Source: Pseudomonas putida
Lineage (GTDB): Bacteria; Pseudomonadota; Gammaproteobacteria; Pseudomonadales; Pseudomonadaceae
NCBI RefSeq assembly: GCF_001941965.1
Contig: NZ_MKZO01000036.1
Coordinates: forward strand, 62,001-126,000
Reading direction: 5' to 3'
DNA length: 64,000 bases
Part shown: piece after piece, positions 49,805 to 59,400 of the stretch
Layout: every line of letters begins with the position of its first letter
How positions within the stretch are numbered: position 1 is the stretch's first letter
The notes under the pieces: generated by a model
The model's database searches: none
The model's input: only the letters and a program-made list of their open reading frames with translations
What the model was told of the DNA's origin: nothing
Made by a program: the position numbers and the translations under genes

Positions 49805-51874
49805 TCATTTCACAGTCTTGGGCGCCTTGCCGGCCCGCATCTGCTCCAGCAACGGCGTACAACGGTTCGGCTCATCCCCGCTGCTCGGCGCCACCAGCGC
49901 CAGCAACCCGGCCGCCGGCCCGGCCACCACTCCCAGCGCCACCATCCCCGCCCCGCGCAATGCCAACGGCACCGCCTGCACCCCCGCCGACGGCTTGGCG
50001 AACGAACCCCGTACATACAACGGCGAACGCAGCGAGAACAGGCGCAGGCCCTTGGATTCCGGATTGATCTTCAAATCCAGCTGTTCGGTAGCGAAGTTCG
50101 CCGTACCGGTGACATAGATCACCGCATTCTCGGTATCGAACACGAACAGCCGCGTGGTCGCCAGACCATCCTTGATCCCGACATCGGTCGCCGCACAGTT
50201 GATCTTCACCTCGTTGTCGCCAAACAGCTTGCCGACCACATAGTTGCCCACGTTAAGCCCGGCGATTTCCATCAGGCTGCGGCTGACTGCGCCATCGTTG
50301 ACCAGCAGCTTCAGGTCGCCATTGGACGTGCCCAGCAAGGCCGCGATCGAATTACCCCGGCCACTGAGGTCCGCATCGCCATTGAGCGCACCGAAGCTGG
50401 TCTTCATCGGTTCGAAGGTCGGGAACAGCTGCTTGAGCTTGAGATTGCGCGCAGTGAACTTCACCCGCCCCTGCATCGGCGTGCTGCGCCCGTCGAGGCG
50501 CACCTGCATGCCCAGCTTGCCGCCCGCCACACCGAAGGACAGCGGCTCCAGACGCAGCAGGCCATCCTCGAGGACCACGTGACTATCAAGATCGGTGAAC
50601 GGCAGTTCCTCGGTCTGCACGATGCGCTTGCCAGTGAAGGTGACATCGGCATCCATCGCCCGCCAGCGCTCTGTGCGGAACTCTTCCACCGGCAGGACCT
50701 TCTCCCCAGGCTGCTTCGCGGCACCACCACGGGCTTTCTGCTGAGCATTGGAGTCGGCGCCGATCAGCGGCGCCAGGTCCTTGAACAGCAACTGGTTGGA
50801 CACCAGCTTGCCGGTCAGCCTGGGCCGCGGCTGGCTGGCGGCGAAGGCCAGGTCGCCATGGATATCGCTGTCGCCGATCTTGCCGTTGAAGCCTTCGTAG
50901 CGGAACAGCGCCCTGCCCGGCTCGTGCAGCTTGGCGATCAGGTGGCCGTCGGTCTGGTACGGCGGGGTGTCCGGCAGGGTCACGCCGGTCAGCGGATAGA
51001 GGTTGCCGAGGCTGGCACCGGAGAGTTTCAGGCGCAGGTCGAGGGCGCCGAGATTGCGCGGGTCGGTCAGGGTGCCGGCGACGATGGCGCGGGTCTTGGC
51101 GATGCTCACGTCCACCTGCACCGGGAACGGCTGGGTCGCATCCTGCAAGGCCAGCAGGCCGCCAATCTTGCCTTCGCCCGTCAGCGCCTCGCCCTTGTAG
51201 GTGCCCTTGGCCTTGAAGCCGAAGGCGTAGTCCTGGGCGTTGCCGTGTTCCTTGGCGGTCTTCTCGGCAGTGCTCTTGCCGACGATATCGCTGAACGGGA
51301 TCGGCTTGCCCAGCGGGTCGACCTGCACCTGGACATTGGTCTTCAGGGTGGCGTCATCGAACGCCACCTGGCCCTTGTCGAAGCCGATGGCGCCGATATC
51401 CAGTACCCATTTCGATGGCTCGGCGTTTTCGTCCTTGGGCCCGAAATCGAAGGTCCAGTTGGCCCGGCCATCGGCCAGGCGCTTGAGGCTGGCGGTGGGC
51501 AGCTTGAGGTCGATGCGCGGGATGACGATGCGCTGGGCCAGCAGCGGCAGCGGCGAGAGGCGGAAATCCACCTGCTGCAGGCCGACCATCTGCGGTTCCT
51601 TGAGCCACTCCGGGTTGCCCAGGGTCAGGTCCTGGGCAGTGAACACCGGCCACGGCACCCAGGCCCGCCAGCCACCTTCCTCGGGCTCGCGGCGCCAGTG
51701 CACGGAGAGGTCGCCATTGATGGCGAAAGGTCGGTGCAAGGCTTCGGAGACCTTGTCGTTGAGCAGCGGCTTGACCCGGTTCCAGTCGAAGGTGGCGATG
51801 AAGATCACCAGCACCACCAGGATCAGCGCAAGGCTGGCCAGGGTCCAGGTGATGATTTTGGCGGGGCGCGTCAT
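49805..51874 (-). CDS. AsmA family protein
   Basis: 689 residues. One N-terminal membrane helix (TWTLASLALILVVLVIFIATF) anchors a long periplasmic beta-rich protein. AsmA-type regions are visible at the N-terminus (DWNRVKPLLNDKVSEALHRPFAINGDLSV) and C-terminus (LKLKQLFPTFEPMKTSFGALNGDADLSGRGNS). AsmA-like proteins are proposed to move phospholipids toward the outer membrane; the exact role here is not known. The start follows GGAGAACCGTGCA. It ends directly beside the REP triplet. Confidence 0.9.
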   Translation of the reverse strand: MTRPAKIITWTLASLALILVVLVIFIATFDWNRVKPLLNDKVSEALHRPFAINGDLSVHWRREPEEGGWRAWVPWPVFTAQDLTLGNPEWLKEPQMVGLQQVDFRLSPLPLLAQRIVIPRIDLKLPTASLKRLADGRANWTFDFGPKDENAEPSKWVLDIGAIGFDKGQVAFDDATLKTNVQVQVDPLGKPIPFSDIVGKSTAEKTAKEHGNAQDYAFGFKAKGTYKGEALTGEGKIGGLLALQDATQPFPVQVDVSIAKTRAIVAGTLTDPRNLGALDLRLKLSGASLGNLYPLTGVTLPDTPPYQTDGHLIAKLHEPGRALFRYEGFNGKIGDSDIHGDLAFAASQPRPRLTGKLVSNQLLFKDLAPLIGADSNAQQKARGGAAKQPGEKVLPVEEFRTERWRAMDADVTFTGKRIVQTEELPFTDLDSHVVLEDGLLRLEPLSFGVAGGKLGMQVRLDGRSTPMQGRVKFTARNLKLKQLFPTFEPMKTSFGALNGDADLSGRGNSIAALLGTSNGDLKLLVNDGAVSRSLMEIAGLNVGNYVVGKLFGDNEVKINCAATDVGIKDGLATTRLFVFDTENAVIYVTGTANFATEQLDLKINPESKGLRLFSLRSPLYVRGSFAKPSAGVQAVPLALRGAGMVALGVVAGPAAGLLALVAPSSGDEPNRCTPLLEQMRAGKAPKTVK

Positions 51875-52030
51875 TGCACGGTTCTCCAGTGACAGCTAGG
51901 CAGACAGCGTGCGTTGACCACGCACTTGTACTTGGGACTGACGAAACGCCAAGGGGTTTCGCCGGATACGCCGGCCAATTCCTACTGCGGCACTCAGGAA
52001 AGCCGCGACCTAGAGCGGCCGGTGGAATGT

Positions 52031-52045
52031 ATCAATCCCGTTGAT
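52031..52045. promoter_or_regulatory. Dyad ATCAA-N5-TTGAT upstream of the repeat protein
   Basis: Perfect five-base dyad about 100 bases upstream of the gene at 52141, in the 266-base gap after the divergent AsmA gene. It could be an operator; the binding protein is unknown and the short dyad may be chance. Confidence 0.35.
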
Positions 52046-52140
52046 TGTTACCATTACCTTTATGAACTTTTCTATCCAATTTCCAAGAGTAGCATTGGCT
52101 CCGTACCCACTTACTTGTCCTCCCCCAGGAGATCCAAAAC

Positions 52141-52509
52141 ATGAAACGCCAATTGCTGCTCAGCCTTGCCCTCTCAGTCCTGGCCACCAGTGCCTTCGCC
52201 GTACCGGCCGCCGACCAACACCTGTCCGCCGAAGCCCGCGACAGCTCGGCCACGGTCTCCCAGCCGCTGAACACCCTGGCTGAAGGCGGTTCGGATCGTG
52301 TGATCGAACGCGCCAACCGTGTGGCCGAAGGTGGTGGTGACCGTGTGATCGAACGCAACAACCGCGTTGCCGAAGGCGGTGGTGACCGTGTGATCGAGCG
52401 CAACAACCGAGTTGCCGAAGGCGGTGGTGACCGTGTGATCGAGCGCAATAACCGTGTGGCCGAAGGCGGTGGTGACCGTGTAATCGAACGCAACAACCGG
52501 GTGAGCTGA
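52141..52509 (+). CDS. Secreted protein with five 15-residue tandem repeats
   Basis: 122 residues. A signal peptide (MKRQLLLSLALSVLATSAFA) is followed by a 26-residue linker and five near-identical repeats of AEGGGDRVIERNNRV (residues 47-121), the first slightly different (AEGGSDRVIERANRV), ending in a lone Ser. At DNA level each unit is 45 bases (52279-52503), and most differences between units are silent, so the repeats have been kept in frame. No function is known to me. The start follows CAGGAGATCCAAAAC, and an intrinsic terminator follows. Confidence 0.85.
   Translation: MKRQLLLSLALSVLATSAFAVPAADQHLSAEARDSSATVSQPLNTLAEGGSDRVIERANRVAEGGGDRVIERNNRVAEGGGDRVIERNNRVAEGGGDRVIERNNRVAEGGGDRVIERNNRVS
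52279..52503 (+). repeat. 45-base tandem repeat, five units
   Basis: Five head-to-tail copies inside the secreted protein gene; copies 2-5 encode the same 15 residues with scattered silent differences. Confidence 0.95.
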
Positions 52510-52561
52510 TGCCTATGCGCGAAAACAACAGCTACCCGCGCGCAGTCCTCTCCCCTCCGAG

Positions 52562-52590
52562 GCCCGGTCAACTGACCGGGCTTTGTTTTT
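52562..52590 (+). terminator. Rho-independent terminator after the repeat protein
   Basis: GCCCGGTCAACTGACCGGGC hairpin followed by TTTGTTTTT, about 50 bases after the stop. Confidence 0.92.
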
Positions 52591-52641
52591 CCGGCCCCGG
52601 CCTTTAGAGTGCAGGGCCCGTTTCACACGAACGAACCCGCC

Positions 52642-53274
52642 ATGCTGCCGCGCGCCGAACAGAAGCAACAGACCCGCCACGCCCTGCTGGACGCCGCCCG
52701 TCAACTGATGGATAGCGGTCGCGGATTCGGCAGCCTGAGCCTGCGTGAAGTGGCCCGCACGGCCGGCATCGTGCCCACCGGTTTCTACCGGCATTTCGAT
52801 GACATGGACCAACTGGGCCTGGCCCTGGTCCGCGAAGTCAACGAAACCTTCCGCCAGACCATCCGCAGGGTCCGCCACAACGAAATCGAACTGGGCGGCA
52901 TCACCGACGCCTCGGTACGTATCTTTCTCGATGTGGTCGCGGCCAACCGTGCGCAATTCCTGTTTCTCGCCCGCGAGCAATACGGCGGCTCGCAGCCGGT
53001 GCGCCAGGCCATCGCCCGCCTGCGCGAGGGCATCAGTTCCGACCTCGCCGCCGACCTGGGCAGCATGCGCCGCTGGCAGCACCTCGATGCACCGGCACTC
53101 GGCGTGATCGCCGACCTGGTGGTGAAAACCGTATTCGCCACCCTGCCGGAGCTGATCGATCCGCCCACCAACCTGGCCGAGGGCCAGCTCAGCGCCGAAG
53201 CCAAGATCATCCAGCAACTGCGCTTCATCTTCGTCGGCGCACGGCACTGGCAGGGCCTGGGCAACCCGGCCTGA
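52642..53274 (+). CDS. desT: TetR-family regulator of unsaturated fatty acid synthesis, DesT
   Basis: 210 residues, beginning MLPRAEQKQQTRHALLDAARQLM. The helix-turn-helix is LREVARTAGIVPTGFYRHFDDM (about 35-56), and the C-terminal ligand domain contains FLFLAREQYGGSQPVRQAI. It closely resembles P. aeruginosa DesT, which senses the ratio of unsaturated to saturated acyl-CoA and represses desCB. The desCB genes are not in this window; the neighbours are the repeat-protein gene and a sugar epimerase. The start at 52642 is preferred over the in-frame upstream ATG at 52609. Confidence 0.9.
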   Translation: MLPRAEQKQQTRHALLDAARQLMDSGRGFGSLSLREVARTAGIVPTGFYRHFDDMDQLGLALVREVNETFRQTIRRVRHNEIELGGITDASVRIFLDVVAANRAQFLFLAREQYGGSQPVRQAIARLREGISSDLAADLGSMRRWQHLDAPALGVIADLVVKTVFATLPELIDPPTNLAEGQLSAEAKIIQQLRFIFVGARHWQGLGNPA

Positions 53275-53342
53275 TCCCGGCGCCACGGGGAAATTTCCTG
53301 CTACCATGCGCGCCAACGCAATGACGGCGACGAACCTTTTCC

Positions 53343-54443
53343 ATGTCCGAACTTTCCCCTGCCCAGTCCTCCCTGCTCGCTGACATCCAGCAACACTTCG
53401 ACCGGCGCATCGTGCCGCTCTGGGAAGGCCCGGGCTGGAACCCGGACATGGCCCTGCCCTTCGAGGCGCTCGACCCCGCCCACCAGCCAATGCCGGTGCA
53501 GCGCTACCGGGCCATGGCCTGTGCCCGCCAGCTCTACCTGTTCAGCAGCCGCATCGACCAGCCCGGCGCCAGCGAACGCGCCGCCGCGCTGTTCCGCTCG
53601 CTGAACCGGCACTTCCATGATGCCGAGCATGGCGGCTGGTTCTACAGCGTCGATGCCCAGGGCAAGCCACTGGACCGGCGCAAGGACCTGTACACCCACG
53701 CCTTCATCGTCTTCGCCTGCGCCCACTACTGGGACAAGAGCCGCGACAGCCTGGTGGAATCGACCCTGAATGCCGCGCTCAGCGTGGTGGCCGAGCGCTT
53801 CGCCAATGACGACGGGTTGTACGAGGCAAGCCTTGGCGAAGACTGGTCGGACCTGGGCAGCGGCCCGTTGCAGAACCCGTTGATGCACCTGGCCGAAGCC
53901 TTCCTTGCCACCCTGGCCGTGCGTGAGGATGACGAGGTGCAGGCGGCTCTGCTGGCCCTGACCGAGGGCATGCAGGCGCAGTTCATCGACCCGCAGCATG
54001 GGGTGATGCTGGAGAAACCGCGCGGGGCTGTGGATAACTGGTTCGAGCCGGGGCATCAGTTCGAATGGTTCTGGCTGTTGGAGACTTCGCCGCTGCTCAA
54101 GGGCACGGCGTTGCATGCGTCGCTGGAGCGGGCCTTTGCCTTTGCCGAAGAGCGCGGGGTGAAGGACGGTGCGGTACTGGCGATGCTTGATGCCGATGGC
54201 CAGGTGCGTGATGCCACCCAGCGCATCTGGGCCCAGGCCGAGTACCTGCGGGCGCTGACCTTGCGCGCGGATGGCGGGGAGAAGCTGGTGGGGCAGCTTG
54301 AGGTGCTGCGCCAGCGGTTCCTGCATGAGGGGGGGTGGTATGAGTGTCGGGATGCCAAGGGTGAGGTGAGTCGGGAGGATATGCCTTCTACTACGCCGTA
54401 TCACCTGGTGACCTGTCTGCAAGGCTTGCAGCGCAGCAACTGA
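53343..54443 (+). CDS. AGE-family epimerase/isomerase (N-acylglucosamine 2-epimerase-like)
   Basis: 366 residues, an alpha/alpha-barrel. Typical elements: RYRAMACARQLYLFS, HGGWFYSVDAQGKPLDRRKDLYTHAF (near 95-120, with the family histidine), EPGHQFEWFWLL (about 240) and TTPYHLVTCLQG at the end. Family members interconvert GlcNAc/ManNAc, mannose/fructose or similar sugars; the substrate cannot be fixed from sequence. The gene starts 68 bases after desT and may be co-transcribed with it. Confidence 0.88.
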   Translation: MSELSPAQSSLLADIQQHFDRRIVPLWEGPGWNPDMALPFEALDPAHQPMPVQRYRAMACARQLYLFSSRIDQPGASERAAALFRSLNRHFHDAEHGGWFYSVDAQGKPLDRRKDLYTHAFIVFACAHYWDKSRDSLVESTLNAALSVVAERFANDDGLYEASLGEDWSDLGSGPLQNPLMHLAEAFLATLAVREDDEVQAALLALTEGMQAQFIDPQHGVMLEKPRGAVDNWFEPGHQFEWFWLLETSPLLKGTALHASLERAFAFAEERGVKDGAVLAMLDADGQVRDATQRIWAQAEYLRALTLRADGGEKLVGQLEVLRQRFLHEGGWYECRDAKGEVSREDMPSTTPYHLVTCLQGLQRSN

Positions 54444-54445
54444 CG

Positions 54446-54538
54446 CCATCGCTGGCAAGCCAGCTCCCACAGGGTTCGCGCCGCCCGCGAGAACACCGCT
54501 GTACCTGTGGGAGCTGGCTTGCCAGCGATGAGGGCCTC
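54446..54538. repeat. REP palindrome pair (class 1)
   Basis: Inverted REP copies between the convergent epimerase and SDR genes. Confidence 0.92.
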
Positions 54539-54547
54539 AAGGGCGAC

Positions 54548-55309
54548 TCAGTCCTTGCGGGTAATCGAGAACCCGGCCCAATCCTGGCTCACCGGCATCA
54601 ACTCAAGGTTGTTGATGTTGATATGCGCCGGCTGGTTGAGAATCCAGAACACGGTCTCGGCGATGTCCTGCGGCTGGATCGCTTCGGCGCCCGCGTAGGT
54701 GGCGTCGTAACGGCTCTGGTCGCCGCCGAAACGCACCAGCGAGAACTCGCTCTCGCACAGCCCCGGCTCGATATTGGTCACCCGCACGCCAGTGCCGCGC
54801 AGGTCGCAGCGCAGGCTCAGGGAGAACTGGCCGACGAAGGCCTTGGTGCCGCCATACACGTGGCTGCCCGGATACGGATAGTTGCCCGCCACCGAACCGA
54901 CGTTGAGGATGGTCGCACCCCGACCGTGGGCGATCAGCCGCGGCAGCAGCAGGCGGGTGCTGTACATCAGGCCCTTGATGTTGGTGTCGACCATGGTTTC
55001 CCAATCATCCAGGTCGCACTGCGGCGCCGGGTCCGCGCCCAGGGCCAGGCCAGCGTTGTTGATCAGCCCGCGCAGCTTGGCGAAGGCCGGTGGCAGGCTG
55101 GCGATCGCCTCCTCCATGGCCTTGCGGTCACGTACATCCACGACCAGGCCATGCACCTGGGTTTGTTGCGAAAGTTCTGCACACAGGGCGTCGAGGCGCT
55201 CCTGGCGGCGACCGGTCAGCACCAGCGACCAGCCGGCCTCGGCGAAACGGCGGGCGCAGGCTTCGCCGAAGCCGGAAGTGGCACCGGTGATGAATACGGT
55301 GGAAGTCAT
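54548..55309 (-). CDS. Short-chain dehydrogenase, YdfG-like
   Basis: 253 residues. The nucleotide-binding motif TGATSGFG is at 8-15, NNAG at 84-87, and the catalytic triad is Ser139, Tyr152 and Lys156 (NVGSVAGNY ... YGGTKA). The following SLSLRCDLRGTGVRVTNIEPGLCESEF is characteristic of YdfG, an NADP-dependent 3-hydroxy acid (serine/allo-threonine) dehydrogenase. The start follows AAGGAGATACCC. Upstream is a 654-base non-coding region. Confidence 0.92.
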   Translation of the reverse strand: MTSTVFITGATSGFGEACARRFAEAGWSLVLTGRRQERLDALCAELSQQTQVHGLVVDVRDRKAMEEAIASLPPAFAKLRGLINNAGLALGADPAPQCDLDDWETMVDTNIKGLMYSTRLLLPRLIAHGRGATILNVGSVAGNYPYPGSHVYGGTKAFVGQFSLSLRCDLRGTGVRVTNIEPGLCESEFSLVRFGGDQSRYDATYAGAEAIQPQDIAETVFWILNQPAHININNLELMPVSQDWAGFSITRKD

Positions 55310-55460
55310 GGGTATCTCCTTGGATCACGGCAAGAGGACAGCAGGCCCTGAAGCATGCCCGGCCAATGGCCATGCGGCAAGCCGTTCCTGCCCCTGGACA
55401 AAAAACGACCAATCGGCGCAAAGCCTTGTGGCAGAAGGCTCCGGCGCGGCTATGCGCACC

Positions 55461-55962
55461 TTATCCACAGGCCCTTCCACACAGATTGGGGGCAACTGTA
55501 TAACCCTGCCGCAGCGCTCCAGGCCAAGTAATCCACAGGCTGGGGCGCCCTTTTTCACTTGACTCCGGTGTCAGCTTAAGCACCCTGCCCCGTTATCGTG
55601 CACGGTGGAAAACCGCGTTGATGGCGCAACGCCTTTAACCTCGCGGGCCAGCGGCGTCTTTCCAGGGCTTGTTCACAGAGTTATCCACAGGCTTTCATTG
55701 ATGTTTTCAGGCTCTTTTAAATGCTGATCAGCAACTTGACAAATACCCCGACAGGGTCTTCTGAAGTCACTGATCAAAAAATGAACACATCCTTGCAAGC
55801 CACGTGACACAAGGCTTGCAGCCACTCATCACCAAGTTACCCACAATCGCTTCCACATTAATCGTGGACAACTTCAATTACATGGAAAACAACTGCTTAC
55901 AGCGACTTTATGGCGCATGGCCATCAACTTGCCCAGGTACTTTTCCACATTCCTGTGGACAA
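55461..55962. other. Cluster of DnaA boxes in a 654-base non-coding region
   Basis: The gap 55310-55963 has no credible gene. It holds perfect TTATCCACA boxes at 55461 and 55681, and one-mismatch boxes TAATCCACA (55529), TTACCCACA (55837), TTTTCCACA (55941) and TTGTCCACA on the minus strand (55954-55962). The last two form an inverted pair, and the middle part is AT-richer than its surroundings. No dnaA, dnaN or gidA gene is near, so this is not the usual chromosome origin; a DnaA-titrating site is a possibility. Confidence 0.6.
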
Positions 55963-55963
55963 C

Positions 55964-56293
55964 CTATTGCACCTTGCGGTTGGTGTCTTCCAGGCGCCGT
56001 TGCAGTTCGCCGATCTGCCGGGTCTGCTCGTCCACGGTGCGGCGCAGATCCTGCAGGTCGCTGGCGTTCTGGTTGAGGGTGTCGCGCATCTTCTTCAGGT
56101 CGGCCACGCTGACCCCGGAGTCATGCAGGGAGTGGCTCATGCCGGATTCGCGGTGGATCGCGGCGAGGTTGTCGGAAGAGGACGCAGAGGACTCGATCTG
56201 GACCTTGGCCGCTTCCTCGGCGTGCACTGTCAGGCCGCCGAACAGCAGGCCGCAGGCGAGGATCGCGGGGGTGAGCAGGGAGCGTCGGGACAT
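55964..56293 (-). CDS. Small secreted coiled-coil protein, unknown function
   Basis: 109 residues. A signal peptide (MSRRSLLTPAILACGLLFGGLTVHA) is followed by a Ser/Glu-rich segment and a C-terminal coiled coil (about 68-109, LKKMRDTLNQNASDLQDLRR ... IGELQRRLEDTNRKVQ). The ATG at 56293 follows AAGGAACCCCTACG; the frame runs further upstream into a REP element but without a start signal. No family recognised. The stop codon is adjacent to the last DnaA-like box. Confidence 0.78.
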   Translation of the reverse strand: MSRRSLLTPAILACGLLFGGLTVHAEEAAKVQIESSASSSDNLAAIHRESGMSHSLHDSGVSVADLKKMRDTLNQNASDLQDLRRTVDEQTRQIGELQRRLEDTNRKVQ

Positions 56294-56389
56294 CGTAGGG
56301 GTTCCTTGTGCAGCGTCGAAACGGTACACGGGGTACGACTGCCCGGGTTTGCCTTGAGTTCCTGAAAATCCAGGACGACGCAGCGGCTT

Positions 56390-56499
56390 GTAGGAGCGTG
56401 GCTTGCCCGCGAAGGACCGCACAGCGGTCCCAAAAATGTTACTGGCCACACTATTTTGGGACCGCTACGCGGTCCTTCGCGGGCAAGCCACGCTCCTAC
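56390..56499. repeat. 110-base perfect-arm palindrome (class 2 REP)
   Basis: Outer arms begin GTAGGAGCGTGGCTTGCCCG and continue through GAAGGACCGC; they are complementary over most of their length to the right-hand end at 56466-56499. It is a different element from the class 1 REPs and lies between the small secreted protein and the 3' end of livF (braG). Confidence 0.9.
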
Positions 56500-56523
56500 G
56501 AGGATTGGGCGATACAGGAGGTA

Positions 56524-57236
56524 TCAATGCCCGCCGAGATAAGCGTTCCTCACCTCCTCATTGACCAGCAGCTCCTGCCCCGTACCACTCAGGCGGATCT
56601 GCCCGTTGACCATCACATAGGCCCGGTCCGACAGCTTCAGCGCATGGTTGGCGTTCTGCTCGACGAGGAAGATGGTCATGCCGCTCTTCGCCAGTTCGCG
56701 CAAGGTCGAGAAGATCTGCTTGACCACGATCGGCGCCAGCCCCAGCGAAGGTTCGTCCAGCAGCAAGAGCTTCGGCCGGCTCATCAACGCCCGGGCGATG
56801 GCGAGCATCTGCTGCTCGCCACCGGACATGGTCATCGCCCGCTGGCTACGCCGCTCCTTGAGCCGCGGGAACAGCTCGTACATGCGCTGCATGTCTTCGT
56901 CGGCATGTTTGTCGCCAATGGGGATGGTGCCCATCATCAGGTTTTCCTCGACGGTCATGTCGGGGAACACCCGCCGCCCTTCCGGCGACTGGGCGATGCC
57001 GTTGGAAGCGATGTAGTGCGACGACTTGTGGGTGATGTCGGTACCGCGATAGAGGATCTTGCCCCCCGCCGCCCGCGGCTGGCCGAAGATCGACATCAGC
57101 AGGGTCGACTTGCCGGCACCGTTGGAGCCGATCAGGCTGACCGTCTCGCCCTCGTTGATGTGCATCGAGACCTTTTTCAGGGCCTGGATCGGCCCATAGA
57201 ACACGTCCAGGTCCTGCAGTTCGAGAATGGGTGCAC

Positions 57237-57240
<4 letters not shown>
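56524..57240 (-). CDS. livF: Branched-chain amino acid ABC transporter ATPase LivF/BraG
   Basis: 238 residues. Walker A GSNGAGKS near 38-45, signature TMSGGEQQMLAIARALM, Walker B LLLLDEPSLGLAP and the switch FLVEQNAN. With LivG it powers uptake of leucine, isoleucine, valine and other neutral amino acids. The start overlaps the livG stop (ATGA). It is the last gene of the operon; a large palindrome follows. Confidence 0.96.
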
Positions 57241-58108
<868 letters not shown>

Positions 58109-58112
<4 letters not shown>

Positions 58113-59398
58113 GGCGCCACTCCTTTACGCGGGACCACACCGGCGCGGCTGATACGGATCAGCCCGCGCGGTCGCCAGATCATCATCAGCACCATCAGCA
58201 CGCCGAACAGCAGCACGCGGTATTCGGAGAAGCTGCGCAGCAGTTCCGGGGCCACGGTCAGGACGAACGCGGCGATCACCACGCCGACCGTCGAGCCCAT
58301 TCCGCCGAGCACTACGATGGCAAGGATCAGCGCCGACTCGAAGAAGGTGAACGACGACGGGTTGACGAAGCCTTGGTAACTGGCGAAGAACACCCCGGCC
58401 AGACCGGCGGTGGACGCCCCCAGGGTGAAGGCCGAGAGCTTGACCAGCACATGGTTCAGGCCCATGGAACGGCAGGCGATCTCGTCTTCGCGCAGGGCTT
58501 CCCAGGCCCGGCCGACCGGCATGCGGGTCAGGCGGTGCTTGATGTACAGCACGGCCAGCACGACCATGAACAGCACGGCGTAGATGAAGATGAACTTGAG
58601 GTTGGCGTTGTATTCGAAGCCGAAGAACTCGTGGATCGGTACCCCGCCATCCTTGGCCCGGCGCCCGAACTCCAGGCCGAGGAAGGTCGGCGACGGTACC
58701 GGCATGCCGTTCGGACCGCCGGTGAACGACAGCCAGTTGTTCAGCACCAGGCGAATGATTTCACCGAAGCCCAGGGTCACGATCGCCAAATAGTCGCCGT
58801 GCATCCTCAGTACCGGGAAGCCCAATATGCAGCCCGCCAGCGCCGCGGCGATGGCCGCCAGCGGCAGCACGCTCCAGAAGCCCAGGCCGAGGTACTGGTA
58901 GCCCAGGGCCAGGCCATAGGCGCCGATGGCGTAGAAGGCCACGTAACCCAGGTCGAGCAGGCCGGCCAGGCCCACCACGATGTTCAACCCGAGCCCCAGC
59001 AGCACGTAGATCAGGCCGAGGATGACCACGGTCAGCAGGTACTTGTTGGCGAAAATCGGGAAGACGATGGCGATAACGATCAGCGCCGGGATGATGTAGC
59101 GCAGGCGCGACTTGTAGTCCGGCGCCAGCACATGCACCCCCGAGCCACCGCTTTCGAAGCCGTGGGCCATGCGCTTGCCGGCGTCGGTCTGGAGGAACAG
59201 GCTGATCAGCAGGCGCCCCACCATCACCCCGCCCACCAGCCAGGCCACGCGGCTCGGTTCGGCGTTGAAGCTGTAGCCGTCGAGGACCACGCCCACCACC
59301 GGACCGAAGACGATCAGGGCGAGCAGGCCGGCGACGACGGTGTCAATCAAGGTGCGTTTGATATCGAAACCGGAAGAAGCAGTCTTGGCAGTGGACAT
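58109..59398 (-). CDS. livM: Branched-chain amino acid ABC transporter permease LivM/BraE
   Basis: 429 residues. About ten helices; the LivM core includes GLGLNIVVGLAGLLDLGYVAFYAIGAYG (about 145-172) and the cytoplasmic loop MPVGRAWEALREDEIACRSMGLN. The N-terminal extension with an extra helix (ALIVFGPVVGVVLDGYS) is usual for LivM. The ATG at 59398 follows AAGGTGTGAAC; the GTG at 59404, two codons upstream in the same frame, is an alternative. Confidence 0.95.
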
Positions 59399-59400
59399 GT

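Noticed and set aside
55325..55558. 77-codon minus-strand frame in the DnaA-box gap
   Set aside because: No start signal, no recognisable protein features, and it covers DnaA boxes.
55461..55962. Chromosome origin oriC
   Set aside because: None of the usual Pseudomonas origin neighbours (rpmH, rnpA, dnaA, dnaN) is present.
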